A stretch of DNA of 64,000 bases from Delphinapterus leucas. Taxonomy: Eukaryota > Chordata > Mammalia > Artiodactyla > Monodontidae. The DNA lies in contig NW_022098076.1 in assembly GCF_002288925.2 (NCBI RefSeq), positions 91,357,933 through 91,421,932 of the forward strand, given 5' to 3'. The number at the start of each line of letters is the position of its first letter. Positions within the stretch are counted from its first letter, which is position 1. Shown here one piece after another: positions 35,126-46,768 of the stretch. Made by a program: the position numbers and the translations under genes. Under the pieces are notes generated by a model. That model was not told the origin of the DNA and ran no database searches. It saw only the letters and a list, made by a program, of their open reading frames with translations.

Positions 35126-35678
35126 ATTTCACCCCTAGTGTGTTGTAGTAAACCATCCTCCTGGGATCAAGCCTGCTTTGATTATGCCTCACTGTGATTT
35201 ACTAAAATGCTGAAGTTTATTTTCTAGTATTGTATTTTTGAATTTATAGCTATGTTGTTTTTAGGAGCTTACTTCATACCTTTAAAAATGTTCAAAACAG
35301 CTTTATCATGAACAAAGCAGACTATTCAGGCACCATCTGGACTTAAAAAAATAAAACCTATAGTCATGTGTCTAACTCCACACCATCCTGAGGCTCACCC
35401 ATCCCCTAGGCTCTAATGAAGATTTTGCAGGGGCGGGGGGCGCTCAGCGAGGGGGAGTTGAGGTGATGTATATGTTGTGCACATTATTTGGTAATAAAAA
35501 GGGTGTCTTTAGATAGGATTAAAAGTCCCTTGTTATCAGAATAACAATGTTTTCCTTGGGGATCAGGCTCACCTCCACTCATAGAACCAAACTGTGGCTA
35601 CCAGGACTTTTATGCTCTGGTGCACTTACGGAAAATCGACATGTTTTGGTTCTCGGAAGTTTGGAAACGTTCAGAAAC

Positions 35679-35721
<43 letters not shown>

Positions 35722-35829
35722 TCTGAAAAGAGGATAAAATCCTTATTTGTGAAGCATAAAATTCAGTGTATCGATTGCATCAATAGCATTGTTTGTTCCC
35801 TCTAGATCTTTACCCAGTTTATTTACTAT
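35126..35829. other. Intron-type sequence with (TA)n at 35692-35718
   Basis: A perfect TA run of about 14 units; otherwise nothing recognised. Confidence 0.5.
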
Positions 35830-36230
35830 TTTGAATAGATAAAACATTTACACCATCCACACTTCAGAAGTTACGAAAGAGCATGTAGTGAAATGTTTAC
35901 TCCCCATTCGTAACTTATTTGACCATTCTCCTACCAATGGAAATTAAGGTTATTTCCAATCTTTTGCTATTACCCACAAAGCTGCCATGAATCAACGCAT
36001 GCAAATGTCATTTTGCAAGTGTGCGAGCATACGTGCAGGATAATTCCCAAGGGGAGAAATGCTGGATCACGTGCACATACAGGTATAAGACCATCAAACG
36101 GCCTCCACCGGGTTCTGCTGATTTACACTTCTGCCAGCGATGCCGGCAACTACGCATTTCCCCACATGCTCACCGACATGGCGCTTATGTTTGCCAGTTG
36201 AACGGGTGAAAAATGGCATGTTGTTGTATT
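35830..36230 (-). mobile_element. L1M 3' region fragment
   Basis: Minus-strand L1 text: 'AATTCCCAAGGGGAGAAATG' and 'GGATCACGTGCACATA', equivalent to the ORF2 C-terminal region and 3' UTR of old L1s. Stops throughout. Confidence 0.6.
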
Positions 36231-36420
36231 TGTTTTGGGGTTTTTTTTTTTTAGGTGTCAATATGGAATTTATTTTGCTCGTGCTCTTCAACTATAGCAA
36301 AACCTCCTAAAATTAGAGGTGCACTTTAGTGCCTATTAAGTCAGCCATCACGTTTTTTGGTAAACTAAGGAACTAAAGGTCATATCTGGCCTGCTACCTG
36401 TTTTCTTTTTCTTTTTGAAG

Positions 36421-39400
36421 ATATATGTATAACTTTATTGAAGCATATTTTACATTTTCTACATTTACCCATTTCACGTGTACCATTCAATCATTATTTA
36501 GTAAATTTATCAAGTTGTGCAACCATCACCATAAGTCATCTGTAGCACATTCCCATCACCCCAGTACTAATAAGATCCCCTCATGTCCATTAATTGTGAA
36601 TCTGTCTTCCCTCTCCTGCCCTTCTCCCCAGGCTCTAATCAACTTTCTGCTTCCATAGATTTACTCTTTTTGGACATTTCACATAAACAGAATTGTATAC
36701 TCTGCGGTCTCTCATGTCTGGCTTCTTTCACTGTGCATCATGCTTTTGAGGTTCCCCCAAGTTACAGCATGTATAAATCGTTTGTTCCTTTTTCATGGCT
36801 GAATAATATTCCATTGCATGCACATACCACATTCCACCACACCCATTCACCAACAGATGGATATTTAGGTTGTTTCAAAATTTTGGCTATTATGAGTAAT
36901 GCTCCTATAAATATTCACATACAATTTTTTTTTTTTTTTGCATGGACATATGTTTTCATTTCTCTTGGATAAAGTCCTAAGAGTGGAAGTGCTGAGTCAT
37001 TTGGTAAATTTGTATTTAACTTTTAAAAAACTGACAAACTGGTTTTCCAAAGTGGCTGCACCACTTTACATCCCCACCAGCCACGTAGGGGGATTGCCTC
37101 TTCTCTACATCCTCAACATTTGTTATTGTCTTTTTTTTTTTTTTAATTACAGCCATCCTAGTGGTTGTGAAATGGTACCTTATTATAGTTTTAATTTTCA
37201 TCTTCCTAATGACTAACGGTGTTGAGCATCCTTCCATGTGCCTATTAGCTATTCATATATATTCATTTGTGAATTGTCTATTCGAGTCTTTTGCTCATTT
37301 TTTGATTGGATTGTTTGCCTTATTATTGAAATGTAAGAGTTCTTTGTACATTCTGGATACAAATCCTTTATCAAGTATAAGTTTTCAAATATCTTCTTCC
37401 AGTCTGTTCTTGTATTTGCATTTTCTTAACGGCATCTTTTGAAGCCCCAAAGTTTTAAATTTTGATGAGGTTTAATCTATCAATTTTGTCTGTCAGTGTA
37501 GCTTTAATTTGCATTTCTCTTATACGTGTGAAGTTGATTGTCTTTTCATATGTTGAACATCTTTTATTATGTTTCAAATCCATTTAGATTTTCATTTCTG
37601 AGAACTGTTCATATCCTTTGGCTTTAAAAATATTGGGTTATTGAGTTTTTTCTTATAGAGCTGCAGGAGCTCTTTATATATTAGAAAACTGATCTCTTAT
37701 CTGTGATACTCATTACAAATAATTCTTGCAGTGTGTCATCTGTCATTTGACTTAACTTGGGGTCGGTTTTGCCATGCAGGTTAAAAATTTTTTTTAATGT
37801 AGTTTAATTTATGGTTTTTTTCTTCTATGTCTCCTGGGTTGTGCGACAGAGGTAAAAAGGTCTTTCCCACTCTGAGGTTATGACATATTTCTTTGTTGGC
37901 TGCTTCTGGTTCTTTTGTGTTTTTGTTTTGTTTGACATTTAAATCTTTGATCCATTTGGAATCATTCTGGGCTAAAGTATCAAGAGATAGAGATTAATTT
38001 TCTTCTTTTCCAGTTGACAACCTGGTTACTATAATATCATTCATTAAATGGTCTTTTTTCTTTTCCTTCTGCAAGAAAGATGAGATGCTTCTTTATTATA
38101 CACTAAATTTCCATGTGTATTTGGATATATTTCTTGATTTTCTTTTCTTTTTCATTTAGTCATGTGCCTGTATCAATGGGCTCTTTAAAACATGTTTTAA
38201 TACCTGGCAGGGCTGGTTCCTCCTCATTACCCTTCATTCTCAGAATTTTACTAGTTATTCCTGGTTATTTACTTTCTACCTAAAGTTTAGAATCAAATTA
38301 GTCACCCTCCGCATGCCCTGACTCCCCACTCCAACAAAATGCTATTGGTGTTTTTATTTGGCTCGCACTACCTGTATAGATGACGTTTGGGAGTGTGGAA
38401 CTATTTATAACATTGAGTATTCCTACCTAAGAACACAATGTGCTTTTCCATCTGCTCATTTTCATTCTTCAGAATGTTTTAAGCTTTTCTTCCCATAGAA
38501 CACACATTTATTATCAAATTTATTCCTGGATACTTTATCTTCGTGTCATTGCTGCCATTGTAAATGGACTCTTTTTTTTTCTTTTTTTTTTTTTTTTTTC
38601 GGTACGTGGGCCTCTCACTTTTGTGGCCTCTCCCGTTGCAGAGCACAGGCTCAGCGGCCATGGCTCACGGGCCCAGCCGCGCCGCGGCATGTGGGATCTT
38701 CCCGGACCAGGGCACGAACCCGCGTCCCCTGCATCGGCAGGCGGACTCTCAACCACTGCGCCACCAGGGAAGCCCTAAATGGACTCTTTTAATATATTTT
38801 CCATGTAGCTGCTGTTTGAACGTCGAAAAGCTTTCTCTTTCTGCATATTAATTTTGTAACTCCCCGTCTTACTTCTCATATTGTTTAAGGCGTTTTTCAG
38901 TTTATTCTTTTTGCTTTTCTAAGTACAGAACATATCTGCAAAAAGTGACCATTTCCCCTCTTCCATTCCAATTCTCTATCTCTACATTCTTCCTCTTGTG
39001 TAATAGTGTTCAATAGATCCTGTGGGTCAATGGTGATAATGGCCATCCTTGTATTTTCATGACACCAGTGGAAATGTTTCTTGTGAATTTCATTAAGCAT
39101 GATATTAACTTTTGAACTAAGAAATATTTTGTCATGTTGAAGAAGTATCCATATATTCCATTTTTTGCTTTATTTTTTAATATCAAGAAAGGGAGTTGAA
39201 TTTGTAAAATGCCCTTTCAGCATCCACAGTGATGAGCTTATGGTTTTCCCTTTTGGATCTCTTTATATGATGCAATGTATTCACAGAACATCCAAAACAC
39301 AACAGTGCTTGCGTTTGGGAATAAACACCACTTGATTGTAGTGTTTCGCTAATACTTCACTTTGAATTTTTGCATTTATGCTCATAAGGAAGACTGACCT

Positions 39401-39535
39401 GGGGTTCTACTTGGATTCCATCTTTTGGGGGGCTTGGCATCAATGTGATTATGCTCACTTCAGAAAAAGTATTTGCACCGTTTCGTTTTTACAAATATAA
39501 ATTTGACTGTTTACGTGTATGTTATAGTGATTATG
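36421..39535 (-). mobile_element. Old L1M element, 3' UTR and ORF2
   Basis: About 2.9 kb of minus-strand L1. The 3' UTR begins 'ATAACTTTATTGAAGCATAT' (36430 on) and the ORF2 C-terminal part lies at 36900-37450. ORF2 RT text extends to about 39535 with overlaps and rearrangement near 37500. Interrupted by a CHR-2 SINE at 38576-38775. No intact frame. Confidence 0.7.
38576..38775 (-). mobile_element. CHR-2-type SINE with 15-bp duplication
   Basis: Exact duplication TAAATGGACTCTTTT at 38561-38575 and 38776-38790. The copy lacks one of two CAGGCTC-containing segments present in other copies (CACAGGCTC directly followed by AGCGGCC), a 15-bp internal deletion between short direct repeats. Confidence 0.95.
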
Positions 39536-39539
39536 TTTG

Positions 39540-39621
39540 GTCTATCTCTTCTGCCTCTTCCCCTCCCCTCCCACCTTCTCCTCTTCCTTTCTTCCTCTCC
39601 CTCCTGCTCCCTCTCCTCCAT
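39540..39621. repeat. Pyrimidine-rich (CT/CCT)n tract
   Basis: About 80 bases almost free of purines on the plus strand. Confidence 0.8.
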
Positions 39622-39629
39622 TAGTAACA

Positions 39630-39850
39630 ATTGCTAAGACTTTCTGAATGATTTCAGGGTGCCAAGCTCTGTTCTGAGTACCTTACATGTATCATCTCAT
39701 CTAATTATTGCATCGGCCCGGGGAGGCAGGTGTTTTTAGCATCTCCATCCGCAGACAAGAAAACTGAGACGCAGCGGGGAAGTCGCTTGCCTAAGGCTGC
39801 AGACCTAGTGGAACTCGGATTCTTCACCACAATGCTGTCCTGACTCTTCA
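39630..39850 (-). mobile_element. MIR
   Basis: Reverse complement MIR: 'TTACATGTATCATCTCATCT', 'AAACTGAGACGCAGCGGGGA', 'GCTTGCCTAAGGCTGC'. Confidence 0.75.
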
Positions 39851-40530
39851 GTCATCTGCCTTTTAAAGTCATGCTGCTTTGCGGCTCCCTTTGTTTGATT
39901 TTAGTGTACGTATTAACCAGACGTCTTCTGTTTTCTTTTGCTTTTAGTTTGACTGGACATTAACTCTACTTCTGAGAGTTTCTGATGGACAATTTAGACA
40001 TTCCACCAACATTCTTAATCCTATAATTGTTACCTTTAAAAACTAACATGAAACATGTCTGGCTGCTTGTCATGGGCTTTCAAGACACAACTCGTGCCGG
40101 ATGATTTAGCTGGAGGGACAAGACCTAAACATGTAAAAAAGTGAAATAACATCACATCAAAATGACAGTCACTCAAGGGAGGGCTCGAACTGCCAACAAG
40201 AGGGTGGTTATTAAGTGGTCACACAGTTCAGGGGAGAAGGACAGGAGGGTGGAGAGAAGGCTTTGGGAGCTGATGTTGGCTTTTGACAGGGAGTTGGGAG
40301 AAGAGCTCTTCCCCTTGATCCTGAGGGCTCAGGCGGGGAAGCAGAGGAAGCCAGGGATGCTGGCTGTGGCGTCAGTCGTGCTGACAAAAACCTCATCTAC
40401 AGCATGGTTTTTACTGCTGCTTAGTTAGTGTTTCACGTTACTTAACTAAGGCCCTAGTAACAAACATCAGCCTGTTTCTTCTCTGTCAATGTTGTGAACA
40501 GTGCAGACAAGAACAGCTGTTTCAGTCACC
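39851..40530. other. Intron-type sequence, nothing recognised
   Basis: No supported gene or named repeat. Confidence 0.5.
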
Positions 40531-40534
40531 TATG

Positions 40535-40742
40535 GCAAGCATCAGCAAACCACATCACATGGGCCAAATCTGGCCTGCTGCCCATGTTTGTAAATAAAGC
40601 TTTATTGGAACACAGCCACGCCCATTCATTTACATATTGTCTCTGCTTTCATGTTATAATAGCAGAGTTGAGTAGCTGCAGCAGAGACTGCATGTTCCAC
40701 AAATATTTACTATTTTGCTGCTAATAGAAAAAGTTTGTTGTT
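40535..40742. mobile_element. MER5A-like hAT-Charlie MITE
   Basis: Near full-length non-autonomous DNA transposon. It has 'GGGCCAAATCTGGCCTGCTG', 'TGTAAATAAAGCTTTATTGG', 'AACACAGCCACGCCCATTCA' and a right end 'GAAAAAGTTTG' that pairs with the left 'CAGCAAACC' as worn terminal inverted repeats. Confidence 0.75.
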
Positions 40743-40779
40743 GCCCATCTGTGGCAACTTGTTTCTATTTTTTCCTTAG

Positions 40780-41810
40780 TATAAATTCCTTGAAGGGCAT
40801 TTATGGGTTAAAGGGTATACACAGTAAGCATTTTGATATTTACTTGGCCCATGGCCCTCAAAAAATGTCATGCTAATTTATGTATCCAGCCACAATGTGC
40901 GAGAGTGACTTTTTTCCACACGCTCACCAACTCCAATTATTATCACAAGTTAAAAGTTTTAGCAATCCTATAGGTGAAAAGAGATACCGTAATATTATAT
41001 TTAAATTTCTTTCCTAGTGAGTTAAAAATTTTTTTAATTACTTTAATATTTTTTGCCTTTTCTACCGAGGTGTTCAGATTTTTCTTATTACTAAGAACTC
41101 TACATATGAAAGATACCTAACGTCAGCTACGTTGCTAATATTTTCTCCATTTTATCATATGATTTTAATTTCATAATTTGATTTATACCAAGTAGGGCAA
41201 GTTCCCTTGATTACAGTTCTTTTTCATAAACTTTTTGGTTATTGTCATGCATTCATTCTTCTCTATAAACTTGAGAATAATTTTGTCAATAAAAAATTGT
41301 TTTGATTTTATTGGAACTGCACTAGCTGCATAAACAATGGAAAGATAACGTGTATTTTATTGAATCCTTCTATCCAGAGAAACAAACCATCAGTCTATTT
41401 ATTCATGTCTTCTTTCATTTTCGTCAGTGAATTTTGTCTGTATAATTCTGTACAACTCTGCATAATATGTCAATATAATTTTTTGATAAGTTTGTGTTTT
41501 CTAGGAATATCATCACATAATCTGAAAACAATAATAAAATCGCCACTTTTTAAATATCTGTAACTTCTTTTCTTTTTCTTATGTTATTGCATTTGTTAGA
41601 ACTTCCAGAGAGTATTAACTAATAGTGCTGATAGCAATTATTCTTTTCTTGAGTTTCACTTTTAATGGTCATGCTTCTAAACGTTTCACTGTTGAGTAAT
41701 GCAAATCTTCTCTTGGTTTCTATGATAAATACTCTGAGGTTAAGAAGAGTGTTCCTATTTCTGGTTTATTAAGGCATTTCTAAAAGCAGCTTTGGGTGTC
41801 AACCATCAAA
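40780..41810 (-). mobile_element. Old L1M ORF2 fragment
   Basis: Very AT-rich minus-strand L1 ORF2-type text such as 'TTATTGGAACTGCACTAGCT' near 41310 and 'TTTCACTGTTGAGTAATGC' near 41682. Heavily diverged. Confidence 0.5.
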
Positions 41811-41829
41811 TGCCACTAGAGCATCTACA

Positions 41830-42090
41830 GAGATGGTCCAAGGGTGTTTCTCTTGAAGAGCATTAATATGGCAAAGAGCTGAGTCTTGACAGGCAAGCAG
41901 GAGCTAAGCAGAGGAGGAAGGGCAGAAGGCATCCTGGAGTGAGGGGAGAGCATGAGATGCACGAAGGCACTAAAGGGGCGTGAGCGGCGAGGAGGACGGG
42001 CAAGTGGACCGCTGGAGTTGATGGTGTGAAGATGGGGTGACGGGGACAGGAAATGATACTGGGAGGCAGGCAGGGACCAGAACATAAAGG
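41830..42090 (-). mobile_element. L2 fragment
   Basis: Reverse complement of L2 ORF2 C-terminal region: 'AGAAGGCATCCTGG', 'GAGAGCATGAGATGCACGAA', 'GGGGCGTGAGCGGCGAGGAG'. Confidence 0.5.
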
Positions 42091-42352
42091 GTTCCTGGAA
42101 TCGAGCTGCTCATCACTGACTAAGAAGATGAGACTCCTGTGTTGTCACATCACTTTCAAAGACAGGAGAAAGCATGGATTCATCTAAAAAATTTTGTAAG
42201 CACCTTAGGTGATAAACAACCAAAGTACTTCCAGGTAAACATCTGTAGGGAAATAACCAAGACCTAATAACACTGCAAAAGTCATTATCTCTAAAGTTTA
42301 AAGAAATGCGATTATGATATATTTACATTTTATTTCTCACGCATACTTGTAC

Positions 42353-42437
42353 CTGTTGTCGTGTCTTGTTGGAAAAAATAATAGCTGAACCTCCTTCTTC
42401 TTCTTTAGGGTAGTCGGGAAATGTGCCCGTTAAGTTC
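42353..42437 (-). CDS. IQCA1: IQCA1 (DRC11) internal exon, '[15 protein letters not shown]' segment
   Basis: An 85-nt exon on the minus strand. The acceptor tract CTTTTTTCCTCCTCAG is strong and the donor is GTACAA. It holds one base completing a split codon (most likely Arg) plus 28 open codons: [20 protein letters not shown] followed by FSNKTRQQ. The [14 protein letters not shown] block is, from memory, a distinctive conserved segment of IQCA1/DRC11 directly ahead of its Lys-rich linker, and the next exon here supplies that linker in frame. The protein is an axonemal dynein regulatory complex subunit with IQ motifs and an AAA ATPase domain. The 8.4 kb intron to the next exon favours IQCA1 over the compact paralogue IQCA1L. 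Upstream exons are outside the window or unrecognised. Confidence 0.85.
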
Positions 42438-43160
42438 CTGAGGAGGAAAAAAGGCAGAATGAACATCCATGGGCACAGCCCTCTCTGCTGCATTCCCCAC
42501 TAGCTGGCTCTGGTCAGGTTCACTGAAATGAGTGATAGTTATTAGGAGAGGGGCTCCCTGCCAGTTGCTGGCCAGACATCCGGTCTCTAAGAAGCAGAAG
42601 GACCTGGTGACATTCAGGAACAGGTTTCCTTCCTCAAGGCAGTTGTGACTGTGAGACAGACACACCTCTCTTTGAAGCAGATTGTAATTTTCTGCCTTTT
42701 TTTTTTCTCTTTTTAATTACTGAGATACTCTGTGCTTGTGTTAAAAATGAAAAGACAGAAGCACAAACTATTTCTTCCTGTTTGAAATTTAGGATAAACA
42801 CAGGATTTTGACATAAAACAGAAGCATGGCATTGTTCGAATTACAGATTTAGGACTAGTGCATGAAATACGCATGCATGCTTTAGATTTTAGCGAGTCTA
42901 AGGCCCCGTATGTTAAGAGTTCCAAATAGTGATATTTTTTCTGTAACCATATAGTTTCTATGTTTTAAAATGCAGACTTTGAAATTTAATGTTGAGGGAT
43001 TTCAGAAGGGAAATGAAGTTAATTTTTCCAAGAGAAACTGACTTGGATACGAGTGTTATATCTATTCCACATATAGAAAGGAAAAACGACCAAGTTAGTT
43101 CCATTAATCCACAGAAGAACAGAATCTGAGGGTTAGAGGAGATGCCCATGCTCCAGATGA
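42438..43160. other. Intron upstream of the 42.4 kb exon, nothing recognised
   Basis: No named repeat and no supported exon. An 86-codon open stretch at 42405-42665 (minus) overlaps the exon in a different frame and is a shadow. Confidence 0.5.
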
Positions 43161-43164
43161 CTCT

Positions 43165-44310
43165 GTAACAGCGGTTCTCAAACTTCTGGCCTTAGTTGCT
43201 CTTGACACCCTTGATAATTTTTGATGATCCCCAAAAGCTTTTGTTTATGTGAGTTCTAGCTATTGATACTTACTGTATTAAACATTAAACCTGACACATT
43301 TCTAAGATATGCATTTTCATTAAAAAATAACAATAATAAGCCCGTTATGTGTTCACATAAATAAAATTTTTAATGAAGAATGTATTTCCCAGAACAAAAA
43401 AAATTAGTGAGAACAGCGTTACTGTTCTGGCTCAATGGAAGCTAGCAGGATGCTTATAACTGCTTCTGTATTCAATCTGTTACAATATGTTGTTTTGGTT
43501 GAAGTATAGAAAGAAAATCTGGCCTCACACGGCTGTGTAATTGGAAAAGAGAGGAGAGTTGTTTTTTTTTTTGCGGTACGCGGGCCTCTCACTGTTGTGG
43601 CCTCTCCCGTTGCGGAGCACAGGCTCCAGACGTGCAGGCTCAGTGGCCATGGCTCACGGGCCCAGCCGCTCTGCGGCACGTGGGATCTTCCCGGACCGGG
43701 GCACGAACCCGCGTCCCCTGCATCGGCAGGCAGACTTTCAACCACTGCGCCACCAGGGAAGCCCGAGAGGAGAGTTTTAATAGCCTTTTAGATAGCTGTG
43801 AATATTCTGCTTTGATTCTACACCACAACTCGACAAGTGGTAGCTTCCGAAAGGCTGGTGGTGATGTGGAATCTGAAATCATATCAAGAACTTTCCCTTC
43901 CCTGTGTCACATCAAAACCCATGTGCCTCTGCATTGAATAGGTCTTTCACTCCAAAATGACTTTGTAACATGATTTTGTAACATATTGGTCATTTCAAAA
44001 CTAATGATTCATTAACTTATGTGGATCTTCCCAATGCTTACACATTTCACCATACCAAAAATCACATTCATTAATAACGCCACCAATCTCATACCCCAAA
44101 GCTAAGTAACGAGAAGCTCTCAGACTCACAGAGGTGACTACAAGATTTCCAAAATTGTAATTCTCGCTAGAAAGCTTGAATTTTATTATTAGCAACAAAT
44201 GCCCTCAGTTGTTTTCCTTCAGGCTCACTTGGTTCATTTTTGAGAAAATGTTGCCCCAAACCTGAGTCTGAAAAATGACGTTCCAGAAAAAGTGTCTGGT
44301 TCAGTCTGAA
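43165..44310. mobile_element. hAT-type DNA transposon fossil, interrupted by SINE
   Basis: Starts GCGGTTCTCAAACTTCTGGC, a typical Charlie/hAT terminal sequence, then 'CCCCAAAAGCTTTTGTTTAT'. The same old element appears to continue on the other side of the SINE ('CAACTCGACAAGTGGTAGCT', 'TTCATTTTTGAGAAAATGTT'). No transposase frame survives. The family name (Arthur/Charlie group) is uncertain. Confidence 0.5.
43561..43764 (-). mobile_element. CHR-2-type SINE with exact duplication
   Basis: Full-length minus-strand copy; duplication GAGAGGAGAGTT at 43549-43560 and 43765-43776. Confidence 0.95.
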
Positions 44311-44900
44311 GCTGGACAGATGGAAGGGGCCCATCCTGAGCGGCCCTCATACTTTGGGGTGCAGCAGAAGGAAGCCACCTCACCTCCAGGTTCCTCACGT
44401 ACAATTTTGAAAAGCTATGTACTTAAGGGTTGAGTCTTAAAATTATTGTTTACGGTGTCCTCAAGGATATTGTTAAAGGAACTTTTTAAAAAGGCAGGTG
44501 CATGACAGTGAAAACTGCGATGAGTCTGAATTGGGTCTGAATTGGGGCCACTGCCTTGGGTAGAGGTCGGCAGCCAGCACCTCCCTAACCGTCCCCACCG
44601 CAGGGCGTTGGCCCCATCCCTTTCATAGACTGCTTCTCAGACATCTTAGGACAGTTACATCACTGTCTGGACAAAAATCTCTCAGGTCTCTTGAAACTCT
44701 CCTACGGGTTCATTCAGCAGGCACGTGACTCAGCTCCTCAGTATTGCTTTGAAAGGAACTGAACACGTGCACTGCCTGGGGTTGGGGGGCGGTTCTATGG
44801 ACATATGCACCAGCAGCGGGGAAGTCGGGTGGTCACACACTATGTGTGCCACTCTGTCAATGGAGCTACCATGACTGCAGCTACTTGAGTGGCTTCGTGC
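44311..44900. other. Intron-type sequence, nothing recognised
   Basis: No supported feature. Confidence 0.5.
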
Positions 44901-44902
44901 AC

Positions 44903-44956
44903 TCATCCATCCATATATCCATCCATCCATCCATCCTTCTAGGCATCCATCCATTC
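44903..44956. repeat. (ATCC)n simple repeat
   Basis: ATCC units, interrupted at 44915 and 44937. Confidence 0.9.
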
Positions 44957-45080
44957 ATGCACATAGTCAATCAACAAACATCTATTTAGTACCAACTAGA
45001 TTCTGGATGTTGCAATGGAAGACAGTGATCTGAAGGTTAAAAGATGTCAGACCTCGTCCTCATGCAGCTTACGCTCCACA
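44957..45080 (-). mobile_element. L2 3' fragment
   Basis: Reverse complement of the L2 3' end: 'TCAACAAACATCTATTTAGT' then 'CTCATGCAGCTTACGCTCCA'. Confidence 0.6.
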
Positions 45081-45369
45081 ACCACGGGGCTGATGCATAG
45101 ATTTGGCCCCAGGTCCTGCTTGTCTATGAGACTCATATCTCAAACCTTGTTAACTTGCCTGACCGAGTTCTGTCTTATGTGTGCATCATTCAGCCTACAC
45201 GATCTTGGATAAAAACCAGGAATACAACTGAATTAAAAGTTAGAGCACTTTCCCTTCTTCACACCCACCCGCCTTATTTCTTTGACAACCAACTTCACAA
45301 GCAATTCCATTGTAAATTGTTATTGTTTCATTGTAAAGCTTGAGTGTTTTTGAGGACTCAAAACAAATG
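45081..45369. other. Intron-type sequence, nothing recognised
   Basis: No supported feature. Confidence 0.5.
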
Positions 45370-45800
45370 CTTTTAAAACATAAGTCACGTCGTGCCGTTT
45401 CTCTGCTCCAAGTCTGCCGAAACTCTCCCTCCAAATGAAACCACCACCCACATAATTAGGTTAACCTATGGCCCGCTTTCCTGGGGACAGGCCCAGTTAT
45501 GTGTAATTAACAACAGCACCCCCTTTCATTCTTACAAGTCTCCTGGTTTGGATGGTGATTGACCCGGTTCCTGCACTTACTGCGGCTTCCCTGGTACTGC
45601 CCTGCTGCCTTCCTGCCTTCCCCCACCGTCTCATCATTCCAGTTGCTCTCCATCCACCCCGATGCTCCCTGCTCAGAGAGATGTTCACGTTCAGAGAGAA
45701 AACACACACACCCACTCGCTTTAAGGTTTTGCTCAAATGTCATCATATCACAGAGGCCTTCCCTGACTACCTTGCATAAAGTACATGTTTGACCAAATAA
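45370..45800 (+). mobile_element. L2 ORF2 C-terminal relic
   Basis: Plus-strand L2: 'ACATAAGTCACGTCGTGCC' (45379 on), 'TTTTGCTCAAATGTCATCAT' (45727 on) and 'CAGAGGCCTTCCCTGACTAC' match the L2 protein end 'LLKCHLLSEAYPD'. Confidence 0.7.
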
Positions 45801-46623
45801 AATAGGTTCCCTCTTATCTCACAACCAAAGGTCTTGCTGAGGGATGTGCGTTTGGGATGGAGAAGAGAGGGGATGTTAAGTTGTTTCTGGATGATTACCC
45901 CAGTTTCTCTCTGTAGTTTGGAAAGTACTTTCATAGACGCGGGATTTCTTTTCTACTTAAAGGAAATGTTAACACAAAATCCTCTGCAAAATCATTACAT
46001 GGTAAAAAGATCCTGACGTGGTACGTGGTGATTATTTAACTCACAGCTTTCCCTCAATTATAGCTTGAATCTTAACTCCACAGACATTTGATTACCTTTG
46101 AACTTTCATCGTCTGGCTGATTTTCAAAGTTAACGTGCAGGCGTGTGCTAGTATCCTCCCCCCCGTGCCACCCCCCCCCCCCCGCGCGCCACCAACTAAT
46201 TTCCATTTGCCCTCAAATTGCTGCAATAGGCAAGGCCAAAGCAGGTTCTTCAAATGGGCAACCAAACCATCGGGTGGACCAAGTGATGCAGAAAATGGAT
46301 CTCATCACATGGCTGCATGAAAAATCACCTGAACTATATACGTTTCACCCACATCTACAGAACAGGAGAAACGAGAAAGGTGAAAAACTACCCAAGAACA
46401 CAAAGTTTGAGAAAGGGATCTGGAACTTGACAAGACAGGATTTACCAGATATTTCTGCACTCCTAGTCACCATTTAGTCACCACCAAGCATGTGCTGGCA
46501 CGTCTCATGGGGATTACATTTTTTTCTAAAAGCAAGAATTCAACTTTTTGGAACAATATTTAATTAGTATTAAGTATAATTTCCAAAAGATAAACTTCCA
46601 GGTATTCCTTAAATCCATTCCCT
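45801..46623. other. Intron-type sequence with C-rich run at 46156-46190
   Basis: The C-rich tract ends in CGCGCGCC. Otherwise no supported feature; a 110-codon open stretch at 46145-46477 (+) has no recognisable domain. Confidence 0.5.
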
Positions 46624-46639
46624 GAAAAGTATTTAGGAA

Positions 46640-46753
46640 GAGCAGTTCTCCCGGGTTCCCTTACCCTGCTGCTCTCCACCCGGGCACCCCTTCCCGTTAA
46701 AGTCTTTTGCTTTGTCAGTTAAAAAACAAAATAAAATAAAATAAAGTAAAATA
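46640..46753 (+). mobile_element. Short retroposon resembling an LTR transcript 3' end
   Basis: About 80 bp (…CCACCCGGGCACCCCTTCCC then GTTAAAGTCTTTTGCTTTG) is followed by an (AAAAT)n-like A-rich tail. It is flanked by AAAAGTATTTAGGAA at 46625-46639 and 46754-46768. The body looks like the R region of a class I ERV LTR ending just after an AATAAA-derived signal (here GTTAAA). The whole unit has the hallmarks of L1-mediated retroposition. Confidence 0.65.
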
Positions 46754-46768
46754 AAAAGTATTTAGGAA

